From contig NZ_VCHX02000117.1 of assembly GCF_005768555.2 (NCBI RefSeq), positions 1 through 60,124 of the forward strand: a DNA stretch of 60,124 nucleotides, in the 5' to 3' direction. Source of the DNA: Streptomyces sporangiiformans (GTDB lineage Bacteria > Actinomycetota > Actinomycetes > Streptomycetales > Streptomycetaceae). Under the pieces are notes generated by a model. It did no database searches. It saw only the letters and a list, made by a program, of their open reading frames with translations, and had not been told where the DNA came from. The translations under genes were made by a program, and so were the position numbers. Shown in pieces: positions 35,293 through 43,344 of this stretch; position 1 is the first letter of the stretch; each line of letters opens with the position of its first letter.

Positions 35293-36885
35293 TCACCGGT
35301 CCAGGTCGCGCAGTTCGAACCAGTCGAAGTCCGCGGGGACGCGGGTGCCGTTCAGGTCCTGGACGCAGACCCCGACGAACGCGCCGGTGAACCGCAACCG
35401 GTCTCCGTAGTCGTCGCTGAGCTTGCTCGCGTCCAGGATCCGCCCCACGGGGCGCCAGTCCGCGCCGTCCGGCGAAGCCGAGAAGCGCAGCTCCGCGCCG
35501 TCGAAGCGGGCTCTCAGGTACACCAACGGCCAGTCGTCCACGTCGAGTTCGCTGTCCTCGAGTTCGCCGTAGACGCCGTTGTCGGTGAGGACGACACCCA
35601 GCACACGGCCCTTGCCCTCGGAGTGCGTCAGCCGCAGGTAGTAGTGCGTCGACGTGTCGTACCAGCAGATCAGGCCCGCGAGCTGGCTGAAGTGCCCCGG
35701 GCGGAAGTCGACGACCGTCGTCGCCTCACAGTGGACCGAGGTAAGCCGCTGGGCGACCAGGCTCTGGTCGTAGCGCGAGTGCAGGCTCTGCCGCCCGCGC
35801 AGCCGCAGATGCCCGGGGCGCTCGGCGAGCGTCAGCCAGTCGGGGCCGGCGGGCGTGCGCAGTGTGCTCCAACGGCCGTCCACGGATGCCGAGTCGAAGT
35901 CGTCGCGCCCGCCGGGCGCGACGACCGGTCCCGGCTCCACCCCCGTGGGTGCCGGCACCTCCAGACTCGGCAGCCGTCCCCCATCGGCCAGCCGCAGCCA
36001 GCCGTCGTCCGTCCACTCCACCCGCTGCAGACACGTCTCGCGGCCCAGGACGCAGCGCGGCCCGTCCGGCGTCCGCACAGGGCGTGCGGCCAGATGCGCG
36101 AGGTACCACTCCCCCTCCGGTGTTTCGACCAGCTCGCCGTGCCCCGCCTTCTGCAACGGCCAGTCCGGGGTGTCCCGAGTGGTCAACAGCGAGCCGTGCG
36201 GGTCGAGTTCGTACGGCCCCGTCAGCTCGCGTGAGCGGGCCATGAGGATGCCGTGGTTCCAGCCCGTGCCGCCCTCGGCGAGCATCAGGTGGTACCAGCC
36301 GTCCCGGCGGTAGACGTTGGGCCCCTCGATGAGCTCCTCGTGCCGGAGGATCGTGCGCGGCTGCCCGATCAGGGACCGCCCCGCGGCGTCGTACTCCTGG
36401 AGCAGGATCCCGGCGAACGAGGGGTGTCCCACGCGCGGGTCCCACTGGATGTTCAGCAGCCAGCTGCGGCCGTCCTCGTCGTGGAAGAACGACGGGTCGA
36501 AGCCGGAGGAGTTCAGGAAGACCGGCTCCGACCAGGGGCCCTCGATCGACGGCGCCGTGATCAGGTAGTTGTCGACGTCCTTGTAGGGGTGCCCGATGGT
36601 GCGGACGACGCTGTAGACGAGCCAGAACTGCCCGTCGTGGTACGACAGCGAGGGCGCCCACACCCCGGCCGAGTCGGCGACTCCGCGCAGGTCGAGCAGA
36701 TCGGTACGGTCCAGGATGTGGCCGGCCGGCTCCCAGTGGACGAGATCGGTCGAGCGGTGCACGGGCACGCCCGGGAACCACTCGAAGGTCGAGGTGGCGA
36801 GATAGTAGTCCGCACCGGCGCGCACGATGCTCGGGTCCGGGTGGAATCCGGGCAGCACGGGATTGCGGAGGTGGCCCGCGGTCAT
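35293..36885 (-). CDS. GH43 beta-xylosidase/arabinofuranosidase, cytoplasmic
   Basis: Releases xylose (or arabinose) from short imported oligosaccharides. A 530-residue protein without a signal peptide. The five-bladed propeller (about 1-310) carries catalytic base Asp17 (GFHPDPSIV), the pKa modulator Asp130 (SSGFDPSFF) and acid Glu187 (ELIEGPNVY); the C-terminal beta-sandwich (about 325-525) is the usual GH43_11-type cap (FDSASVDGRWSTL, HYYLRLTHSEG). ATG 36885 has AAAGGA before it. It follows the second permease gene by 70 bases, so it is the last gene of importer operon 2. The GH43 subfamily points to xylan breakdown, consistent with the GAAA-N-TTTC motifs before the operon. Confidence 0.9.
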   Translation of the reverse strand: MTAGHLRNPVLPGFHPDPSIVRAGADYYLATSTFEWFPGVPVHRSTDLVHWEPAGHILDRTDLLDLRGVADSAGVWAPSLSYHDGQFWLVYSVVRTIGHPYKDVDNYLITAPSIEGPWSEPVFLNSSGFDPSFFHDEDGRSWLLNIQWDPRVGHPSFAGILLQEYDAAGRSLIGQPRTILRHEELIEGPNVYRRDGWYHLMLAEGGTGWNHGILMARSRELTGPYELDPHGSLLTTRDTPDWPLQKAGHGELVETPEGEWYLAHLAARPVRTPDGPRCVLGRETCLQRVEWTDDGWLRLADGGRLPSLEVPAPTGVEPGPVVAPGGRDDFDSASVDGRWSTLRTPAGPDWLTLAERPGHLRLRGRQSLHSRYDQSLVAQRLTSVHCEATTVVDFRPGHFSQLAGLICWYDTSTHYYLRLTHSEGKGRVLGVVLTDNGVYGELEDSELDVDDWPLVYLRARFDGAELRFSASPDGADWRPVGRILDASKLSDDYGDRLRFTGAFVGVCVQDLNGTRVPADFDWFELRDLDR

Positions 36886-36955
36886 GCAGGTCCTTTCACA
36901 GGTGGCTTACGGAGGTGGGGGCAGCCCTCGACCGGGCGCGCGCCCGTCACTGGGG

Positions 36956-37822
36956 TCAGCCCTTGACGGCGCCCTGCATCACACCGGCGACGATCTGCTT
37001 GGACAGCAGAAGGAAGACGACGAGCAGCGGCAGTACACCGATGGCGGCGCCGGAGAGGATGAGCGTGTAGTCGAGGGCGTAGCCGCTGGCGAGCGAGGAC
37101 AGCGCCGTCTGCACGGTGGGCGTCACGGACGGGTCGAGGACGATCAGCGGCCACATGAAGTCGTTCCAGGTGGCCATGAAGGTGAACATGGCGAGCACGG
37201 CCGCCTGCGGGCGGACAGCGGGCATCGCCACATGCCAGAAGATGCCGAGCGTGGAGCAGCCGTCGACCCGGGCGGCCTCGACGAGTTCGTACGGCACGGC
37301 CTCGTCGCAGGCCTGCCGCATCCAGAAGACGGCGAAGGCGCTGACGAGCGCCGGGACGATGACGGCCTTGAGGGTGGCGATCCAGCCGAGCTCGCCCATC
37401 AGCATGTACAGCGGGATCATGCCGAGTTGGGTGGGGAGCATCGCGGTGATGACGACGGTGACGAAGAGCGCGTTGCGGCCGCGGAACGGCAGCTTGGCGA
37501 AGGCGAATCCGGCGAGCGAGGCCAGGAACACGCAGCAGACCGTCACCGTGCTGGAGATGATCATGGAGTTGCGCAGCGCGAGCCAGAAGTCGACGGTGTC
37601 GTAGACGCGTTGGATGTTGTGGAACAGGTTGCCGCCCGGCGTGAGGGTGAGCGCGGAGTCGCCGATCGCCGAGTTGTCGCGGGTGGGCAGGACGAAGGAG
37701 TAGTAGAGGGGGAAGAGGGAGGCTGCCATGACGCCGACGAGGGTGGCGTAGACGAGGGCGCCGGACCGTTCGGTGCGCGGGCGCGGGCGGGGGCGGGGCG
37801 CGGGACGCAGAGCGAGGGCCAT
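36956..37822 (-). CDS. Carbohydrate ABC importer permease (CUT1, MalG-like), system 2
   Basis: A 288-residue permease with six predicted helices. After an Arg/Pro-rich N-terminal run of about 18 residues comes the first helix (ATLVGVMAASLFPLYYSFVL). The EAA loop is LVEAARVDGCSTLGIFWHVAMPAV and the end is LLLSKQIVAGVMQGAVKG. It starts seven bases after the MalF-like gene's stop. The N-terminal helix pair and long first loop (about 60 residues) are typical of this subfamily. No ATPase is encoded nearby; MsiK is again the likely energy source. Probably imports xylo-oligosaccharides for the GH43 enzyme, an inference from the operon. Confidence 0.9.
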   Translation of the reverse strand: MALALRPAPRPRPRPRTERSGALVYATLVGVMAASLFPLYYSFVLPTRDNSAIGDSALTLTPGGNLFHNIQRVYDTVDFWLALRNSMIISSTVTVCCVFLASLAGFAFAKLPFRGRNALFVTVVITAMLPTQLGMIPLYMLMGELGWIATLKAVIVPALVSAFAVFWMRQACDEAVPYELVEAARVDGCSTLGIFWHVAMPAVRPQAAVLAMFTFMATWNDFMWPLIVLDPSVTPTVQTALSSLASGYALDYTLILSGAAIGVLPLLVVFLLLSKQIVAGVMQGAVKG

Positions 37823-37829
37823 GGTGGTG

Positions 37830-38810
37830 TCAGTCCTTCGACGCGATGCGCCGCGACAGCGCGTAGTTGATGCCGGAGACGACGGCGATGAGCAGGAACA
37901 TCACCCAGGCGAGGGTGGCGGCGTAGCCCGCGTTGAACTCGCGGAAGCCCTTCTCGTAGAGGTACATCATCAGTGTCTGGAACTGCCGGTCGCTGCCGCC
38001 GGTGCCCTCCGTGCCCTGCACGTCGAAGAGCTGGGGTTCGGCGAAGGTCTGCATACCGATGATCGTCGACATCACCACGCAGAAGACGATGGTGGGACGG
38101 ATCGAGGGCACGGTGATCGACCAGAAGATCCGCCGCTTCGAGGCGCCGTCGAGCATGGCCGCCTCGTTGAGCTCGTGCGGGACACCCTGCATCGCGGCGA
38201 GGAAGATCAGCGCGAAGTAGCCGGCCCAGCGCCAGATGATGATGGTCGAGACGGCGATGATCGCGGACCAGCGGTTCGCCTGCCAGTTGATCCGGTCGAA
38301 ACCGACCAGTTCCAGGACGTCGTTGAAGATGCCGGTCTGGTAGCCGAAGAGCTGCGCGAAGACAAGGCTGACGGCGACCACGGAAATGACGTGCGGCAGC
38401 ACGACGCCGGCCCGCCAGAACGCGCTGCCGCTCAGTTTCCGGTTGAGGACGGCGGCGAGCCACAGGGCGGCGAGCAGTTCGCCGCCGGTGCCGAGCACCA
38501 GCAGGAGCCCGGTGTTGAGCAGGGCGTTCCAGAAGTAGGCGTCGGCGAACAGGTCCTGGTAGTTGCCGAGGCCCGTCCAGCCCTGGTCGCCTTCGATGAT
38601 CGCCCACTCGTGGAACGAGATCCAGCCGGTGTACAGCAGCGGGTAGACGGCGAAGACACCGAAGATGACGAAGAACGGCAGGATGAACAGGTACGGGGTG
38701 TAGCGCAGGTCGAACCGCGAGATGCGGCTGCGCCAGGGGCTGCGTGGGCGCCGCCGCGCGGCGGGGGCCTCGGGGGCCTCCGCCGCGCGGGGCAGTTCGG
38801 TGACGCTCAC
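37830..38810 (-). CDS. Carbohydrate ABC importer permease (CUT1, MalF-like), system 2
   Basis: A 326-residue permease. The cytoplasmic start is Ala/Pro/Arg-rich, the first helix is YLFILPFFVIFGVFAVYPLL, and the EAA loop is LNEAAMLDGASKRRIFWSITVPSI. GTG 38810 overlaps the binding-protein stop (GTGA), fixing the start. It pairs with the following MalG-like permease. This pair belongs to a different CUT1 branch from system 1 (the EAA loops and N-termini differ clearly), so the two importers are not a recent duplication. Confidence 0.9.
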   Translation of the reverse strand: MSVTELPRAAEAPEAPAARRRPRSPWRSRISRFDLRYTPYLFILPFFVIFGVFAVYPLLYTGWISFHEWAIIEGDQGWTGLGNYQDLFADAYFWNALLNTGLLLVLGTGGELLAALWLAAVLNRKLSGSAFWRAGVVLPHVISVVAVSLVFAQLFGYQTGIFNDVLELVGFDRINWQANRWSAIIAVSTIIIWRWAGYFALIFLAAMQGVPHELNEAAMLDGASKRRIFWSITVPSIRPTIVFCVVMSTIIGMQTFAEPQLFDVQGTEGTGGSDRQFQTLMMYLYEKGFREFNAGYAATLAWVMFLLIAVVSGINYALSRRIASKD

Positions 38811-40084
38811 CCGGCGACCTTCTTGGCGTCCTCGATCGCCTGGTCCCAGGCCGCTTCCGGCTTCTGCTTGCCCTGTTCGACGCGGAGCAGGGCGTTCATG
38901 AAGGCGGAGGCGACGTCGCTGTCCTTGGTGCCGCGGTAGATGGGTTCCATGGAGTCGGCGGCCTGCGCGAAGATCTTGCCGGTGGGAGCGTTGGAGAAGT
39001 ACGGGTCCTTCTTCGCCTGCACCTCGGGGTCGTTGTAGACCTTCGGGTGGCTGGAGAGGTAGCCCTCATCGAGGAAGAGCTGCTTCTGGGTCTTGGACGA
39101 GGTCAGCCAGCGGGCGAGCTCGACGGCTTCCTTCGGGTGCTTGGTCTGCTTGGGCACCATGAGGTAGGACCCGCCCCAGTTGCCGCCCTCGGGGGCCGCG
39201 GCGACCGACCACTTACCGGCGTTGTCGGGGCCCGAGGCCTCCTTGGTGCGGTCGAGTTTCCACGCCGGGCAGACAGCGGTTGCCGCTTTGCCGGTCTTCA
39301 GGGCGTTGGCCATTTCCGGGGAGAAGGGCGGGTATCCGCCGCTGACCTTTCGCACCGACATGTTCGCCGCGGTGAGGAAGTCCTGCTTGAGTTCGGTGTT
39401 CTTGTCGGCGATGAAGGAGTCGTCGGATTCCGCGAAGAAGGTCTCCTTGTGCTGGTTGCCCATGCCGACCCAGATGTCGCCCGTGTTGGCCGTGAAAGAG
39501 GCGTTCTTGACCTTCTTGGAGAACTTCTCGCCGGTGGCCGTGAAGTCGTCCCAGGTGGGCCAGAGTTCGGCGACCTTCTCCGGCTCGGTGGGCAGTCCGG
39601 CCTTCTTGAAAAGGTCGGTGCGGTAACAGATGCCGAGGCCCCCGATGTCGGTGCGCAGGCCCATCACGAACTTGCCGTCCTCGACCGTTCCGGCGTCGTA
39701 GGCCCACTGCACCCAGGGGTCGTCCGTGTTGTTGACGCCGTGGTCGGCGAGGTTGAGGAACCGCTCGTGACTGGGCTTGAACTTGCCGATGATGTCGTCG
39801 CCGACACCGACGACGTCGGCGGCGCCACGGTTCGCCGCGAGCTGGGTGACGAGTTTCTTCGGAAGGTCCTCGACCAGGACTTCCTTGACCTTGATGCCGG
39901 GGTGGGTCTTCTCGAACTCCTTGTAGAGGTTCCGGTAGCCGTAGTCGACATGTGTCGTGACCGTCAGCGTGACGGTCCCGCCGTTCGCGCTGTCCGAGGA
40001 ACCTCCGCCGCAGCCGGACGCCGTGAGGGCGATGACCGCGGCGCCGGCCGCCACCCGTACTCCATGGCTGGCGTGATGTCTCAT
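38807..40084 (-). CDS. Sugar-binding lipoprotein of ABC importer system 2 (xylo-oligosaccharide-like)
   Basis: Family 1 solute-binding lipoprotein, 425 residues. Signal peptide ends in the lipobox TASGC (Cys25), followed by a Gly/Ser linker and the binding domain (TVTTHVDYGYRNLYKEFEKT, VGVGDDIIGKF, GLRTDIGGLGICYRTDLFKKAG). ATG 40084 was chosen because GAGGGG lies just before it and the signal starts there; the open frame continues upstream to 40195 without one. It opens the four-gene operon ending with GH43. Upstream lie two CGAAA-TTTCG palindromes and an AACCGGTT operator. The C-terminus ends with the helix EAAWDQAIEDAKKVAG usual for this family. Ligand inferred from the enzyme partner. Confidence 0.9.
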   Translation of the reverse strand: MRHHASHGVRVAAGAAVIALTASGCGGGSSDSANGGTVTLTVTTHVDYGYRNLYKEFEKTHPGIKVKEVLVEDLPKKLVTQLAANRGAADVVGVGDDIIGKFKPSHERFLNLADHGVNNTDDPWVQWAYDAGTVEDGKFVMGLRTDIGGLGICYRTDLFKKAGLPTEPEKVAELWPTWDDFTATGEKFSKKVKNASFTANTGDIWVGMGNQHKETFFAESDDSFIADKNTELKQDFLTAANMSVRKVSGGYPPFSPEMANALKTGKAATAVCPAWKLDRTKEASGPDNAGKWSVAAAPEGGNWGGSYLMVPKQTKHPKEAVELARWLTSSKTQKQLFLDEGYLSSHPKVYNDPEVQAKKDPYFSNAPTGKIFAQAADSMEPIYRGTKDSDVASAFMNALLRVEQGKQKPEAAWDQAIEDAKKVAG

Positions 40085-40139
40085 GCCCTCACCCCTCTGT
40101 TTCACCGCGATCGGCACTCGGCCCGCGTTCTTCGAATTT

Positions 40140-40272
40140 CGAAAAGTTTCGATGCCCGAGCGGCGCCGGAATCCCCGGCCCGCACGCCGTGTCAAGGCGC
40201 GCTCAATGTAGGAACCGGTTGTTGGGCGGTCAATGTTTCGGGCGCGTGAGAATCCCTATTCGAAAGTTTCGA
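40140..40272. promoter_or_regulatory. Control region of importer operon 2: two CGAAA-TTTCG palindromes around an AACCGGTT operator
   Basis: CGAAAAGTTTCG (40140-40151) and CGAAAGTTTCG (40262-40272) are each followed by ATGC, forming direct repeats 122 bp apart; GGAACCGGTTGTT (40211-40223) lies between. GAAA-N-TTTC palindromes are known from Streptomyces xylan-degradation promoters. TTTCGAAA (40137-40144) matches the site in the ROK promoter. Confidence 0.65.
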
Positions 40273-40292
40273 TGCTCTCGCGGGCCGCCGAG

Positions 40293-42683
40293 TCACACCG
40301 GCGGCAGCGGCTGTTCCGCCCAGATCGTCTTGCCGTTGCCGGTCTGCCGGCTGCCCCAGCGCTGCGTGAGCTGGGCGACGAGCAGCAGGCCGCGCCCGCC
40401 CTCGTCGAAGACATGCGCGCGGCGCAGATGCGGTGAGGTGGAGCTGCCGTCGGAGACCTCGCAGATCAGCGCGCGGTCCCGGATCAGGCGTAGCTGGATG
40501 GGCGGTTCTCCGTACCGGATCGCGTTGGTGACCAGTTCGCTGACGACCAGTTCGGTCACGAAAGCCGTCTCGTCCAGGCCCCATTCGGTCAGCTGCTCGA
40601 TGGCGTACTGCCGCGTGGCGGCCACACGTTCGGGATCCGGCGAGATGTCCCAGGTGGCCACCTGGTCGGCGCCCAGCGCACGGGTGCGGGCCAGCAGCAG
40701 GGCCACGTCGTCGGCGGGCTGTGCCGGCAGCACGGACTTCAGCACCGCGTCGCACAGGGCGTCCAGTGAGTCGGTGGGGACGGTCAGCGCACGGCACAGC
40801 TCGGCGCTGGCGCGGTCGAGGTCGCGGTCGCGGCCCTCGATCAGCCCGTTCGTGTAGAAGGCGATCAGCGAGTCCTCGGGCAGCTCCAGTTCCGCCGCCT
40901 CGAAGGGCAGGCCCCCCACCCCGAGCGGCGGCCCCGCGGACATCGTGACGATCCGTGCGGTGCCGTCGGGCAGGAGGACGGCCGGTGGCGGATGTCCGGC
41001 ACCGGCCAGGGTCAGACGGCGCGACACGGGATCGTAGACCGCGTACAGGCAGGTCGCGCCTTGCTCGGCGACATCCTCGTCACCCACGTCCGTCGCCAGG
41101 TGGATCACCAAGTCGTCGAGGTGGGTGAGGAGTTCGTCCGGCGGCAGATCCACGTCGGCGAGGGTCCGTACGGCCGTACGCAGGCGCCCCATGGTCGCGG
41201 ACGACTGGATGCCGTGTCCCACCACGTCGCCCACGACCAGAGCGACCCGGCTGCCGGACAGCGGGATCACATCGAACCAGTCGCCGCCGATACCGGCCAC
41301 CGCGTGGCTGGGGAGGTAGCGGTGGGCCACCTCCACCGCCGCCTGTCCGGGCAGCCCCCGCGGCAGCAGGCTGTGCTGGAGTGTCAGCGCGGTCGACCGC
41401 TCACGGGCGAACCGGCGGGCGTTGTCCACACAGACGGCGGCCCGGCTGGCCAGTTCCTCGGCGAGTGCGACGTCGTCACCGGCGTACGGGTCGGGGTTCG
41501 CGACCCGGATGAAGACCGCGACCCCGAGCGTGGTGCCACGGGCGCGCAGCGGCACGGCCAGCAGTGAGTGAACGACCACTCCGTACTCACGGTCCTTGGC
41601 GTGTCGCGCCTCGTGGCCGCTGAGCCACTGGTCGAAGTCCGGCTCCCCGGCCCTGCTGAGCACCGCCCGTCCGTCCAGCAGGGCCCGCGCGGGCGGCGAG
41701 AACGGCGGATAGGTGTCCTCCTCGCCCAGCTCGACGGCCGCCTCCGGTGTCCCCGTGGTGACGGACCGGTGCGCGACCCGGCGCAGCACGACATGGGTGC
41801 CCTCCGCCGCCGACGGTTCGTCCGCTCGCAGAACCCAGTCGAGCAGGTCCACGCTGGCGAAGTCCGCGAATCGCGGCACGACCAGGCCCAGCAGCTCATC
41901 GGCGGTCCGGACCACGTCCAAGGTGGTCCCGATGCCGGCCGCGGCCTCGTTCAGCAGGGCCAGCCGCTGCCGGGCCCAGTGCTGCTCGCTGCTGTCGAAC
42001 GCGGCCATGGCGACCGCGGCCATGGCGCCGGAGGCGTCGCGCACCGGCCACATCTCGATGTTCCACGCGTGCTCCCGGCTCCCGGACGGCGCACTGGTGT
42101 AGCTCTCGTAGTGCACGGGTCTGCCGGTCCTGGTCACCTCGCGCAGGTGCTGGAGAAACCCCCGGCTGGTCCGGTCCTCCGGCACGGTGTCCAGGTAGAA
42201 CCGCCCCACCAGGGCGTCCTCGCCGACCCCCATCACCCGGCAGGCCACGTCGTTGAGCCGCAGACAACGCTGGTCCGTGCTGAAGGCGGACATCGAGACG
42301 GACGCCTGCTGGAACGACAGTCCCGCCAAGTTCGGTTCGGGCTCCGGCTCCCCCGGCCGGGCGGAGATGACCATGAACGCGTGCGGTTCGCCGTCCTGGC
42401 CCAGCACGGCCTGCGCCGTCAACGCGAGCTCGACACGGTGGCCGTCCCGGTGCCGCACGACGACCTCACCGGCCAGCGCGGCCACCGCCCCCGGTGATAC
42501 GTCCTCGGCGAGCAGCTCCGCCGCCGCCCCTCCCACGACGTCCTCGGCCGCATATCCCGTCAGCCGCCGGGCACCGTCGCTCCACCCCGTCACCGTGCCC
42601 TGTGCATCGATGATCGCCGCAGCGGCGACATGCTCCATACGCCCCAGAATGATCCCTTCACGGCTTTCCCTCAACCCGGTCAC
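40293..42683 (-). CDS. PAS-PAS-GAF-SpoIIE phosphatase with C-terminal HATPase kinase domain
   Basis: A soluble 796-residue signalling protein. In order: PAS (about 16-120, AAAAIIDAQGTVTGWSDGARRLTGY), second PAS (about 125-245), GAF (about 255-425), PP2C-like SpoIIE phosphatase (about 440-640, with HRYLPSHAVAGIGGDWFDVI, VVGDVVGHG, TLAGAGHPPP) and an RsbW-like HATPase (about 670-796, VSELVTNAIRYGEPP, DEGGRGLLLVAQL). Such proteins act on anti-sigma-factor antagonists to set sigma-factor activity; carrying both phosphatase and kinase modules is common in Streptomyces. GTG 42683 is the longest start; ATG 42638 begins the PAS domain and is equally likely. Its target STAS protein is not adjacent; the STAS-like gene at 20.4 kb is a distant candidate. 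Confidence 0.88.
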   Translation of the reverse strand: MTGLRESREGIILGRMEHVAAAAIIDAQGTVTGWSDGARRLTGYAAEDVVGGAAAELLAEDVSPGAVAALAGEVVVRHRDGHRVELALTAQAVLGQDGEPHAFMVISARPGEPEPEPNLAGLSFQQASVSMSAFSTDQRCLRLNDVACRVMGVGEDALVGRFYLDTVPEDRTSRGFLQHLREVTRTGRPVHYESYTSAPSGSREHAWNIEMWPVRDASGAMAAVAMAAFDSSEQHWARQRLALLNEAAAGIGTTLDVVRTADELLGLVVPRFADFASVDLLDWVLRADEPSAAEGTHVVLRRVAHRSVTTGTPEAAVELGEEDTYPPFSPPARALLDGRAVLSRAGEPDFDQWLSGHEARHAKDREYGVVVHSLLAVPLRARGTTLGVAVFIRVANPDPYAGDDVALAEELASRAAVCVDNARRFARERSTALTLQHSLLPRGLPGQAAVEVAHRYLPSHAVAGIGGDWFDVIPLSGSRVALVVGDVVGHGIQSSATMGRLRTAVRTLADVDLPPDELLTHLDDLVIHLATDVGDEDVAEQGATCLYAVYDPVSRRLTLAGAGHPPPAVLLPDGTARIVTMSAGPPLGVGGLPFEAAELELPEDSLIAFYTNGLIEGRDRDLDRASAELCRALTVPTDSLDALCDAVLKSVLPAQPADDVALLLARTRALGADQVATWDISPDPERVAATRQYAIEQLTEWGLDETAFVTELVVSELVTNAIRYGEPPIQLRLIRDRALICEVSDGSSTSPHLRRAHVFDEGGRGLLLVAQLTQRWGSRQTGNGKTIWAEQPLPPV

Positions 42684-42741
42684 CGCTGTCAGGAGCGCGT
42701 CATGAATCCAGGGGTTGCCGCATGATCAGGCGCTGGTTCGT

Positions 42742-43278
42742 CTACTGCCCCGCCGTGGTCGGCGCGGCCGGGGCGGCTTCCTGTGTGGCGTCCGTTTCGG
42801 CATAGGAGAGGAAGTCGTCGACCATGCGGTGAAAGAGCGTGGCGAGCTGTCGCAGTTCTTCGGGCGACCAGTCGGCCAGGGCCAGCTGCATGCCGCGAGC
42901 GCTGGACTCACGGATGCGCCGCACGGCCTCCTGACCGGTCGGGGTGAGCTGGATGCGCTGGGCGCGTCGGTCGTCGGGGTCGGGGACGCGCGTGACGTAG
43001 CCGGCCTTCATCAGCTGCTGCACCTGACGGGTGACGTGGGAGGCTTCCACGGCGAGCCGGTTCGCCAGCTCACCGGGACGCATGGGCTCCGAGTCTGCGA
43101 TCTGCCGCAGGAGGGCCACCGCGGCACGGTCCAGCGGCACGCCGGCCAGCGCCATGAGGCGGTCGTGCTGTCGGGCCCGGCTGATCAGATAGGAAATGCG
43201 AGTGAGAGCTCGCTCGATCTCGATCACTTCCGTCGACGCGGAGTCGGGCAGGGGTGATGGTGTGGACATACACACCAC
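42742..43278 (-). CDS. MarR-family transcriptional regulator
   Basis: Winged-helix regulator of about 178 residues (GTG 43278) or 175 (ATG 43269). The DNA-binding part is clear: ALLRQIADSEPMRPGELANRLAVEASHVTRQVQQLMKAGYVTRVPDPDDRRAQRIQLTPTGQ without interruption, including the wing DPDDRRA, flanked by dimer helices (DRLMALAGVPLDRAA and LFHRMVDDFLSYAET). MarR proteins respond to phenolics, oxidants or metabolites. An interrupted TTG-CAA palindrome lies 13-25 bp before the start, suggesting autoregulation. It sits downstream of the P450 electron-transfer genes, in the same direction, so it may control them, though it could equally act on other genes. Confidence 0.88.
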   Translation of the reverse strand: MVCMSTPSPLPDSASTEVIEIERALTRISYLISRARQHDRLMALAGVPLDRAAVALLRQIADSEPMRPGELANRLAVEASHVTRQVQQLMKAGYVTRVPDPDDRRAQRIQLTPTGQEAVRRIRESSARGMQLALADWSPEELRQLATLFHRMVDDFLSYAETDATQEAAPAAPTTAGQ

Positions 43279-43290
43279 TTTACCATCTCA

Positions 43291-43303
43291 TTGCCTAACT
43301 CAA
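43291..43303. promoter_or_regulatory. Possible MarR operator
   Basis: TTGCCTAACTCAA is an interrupted inverted repeat (TTG-7-CAA) just before the MarR gene. The match is short, so this is tentative. Confidence 0.35.
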
Positions 43304-43344
43304 GTAAATTCCGCCCCGAGCGGTGCGGGTGATCACCGAGACGG

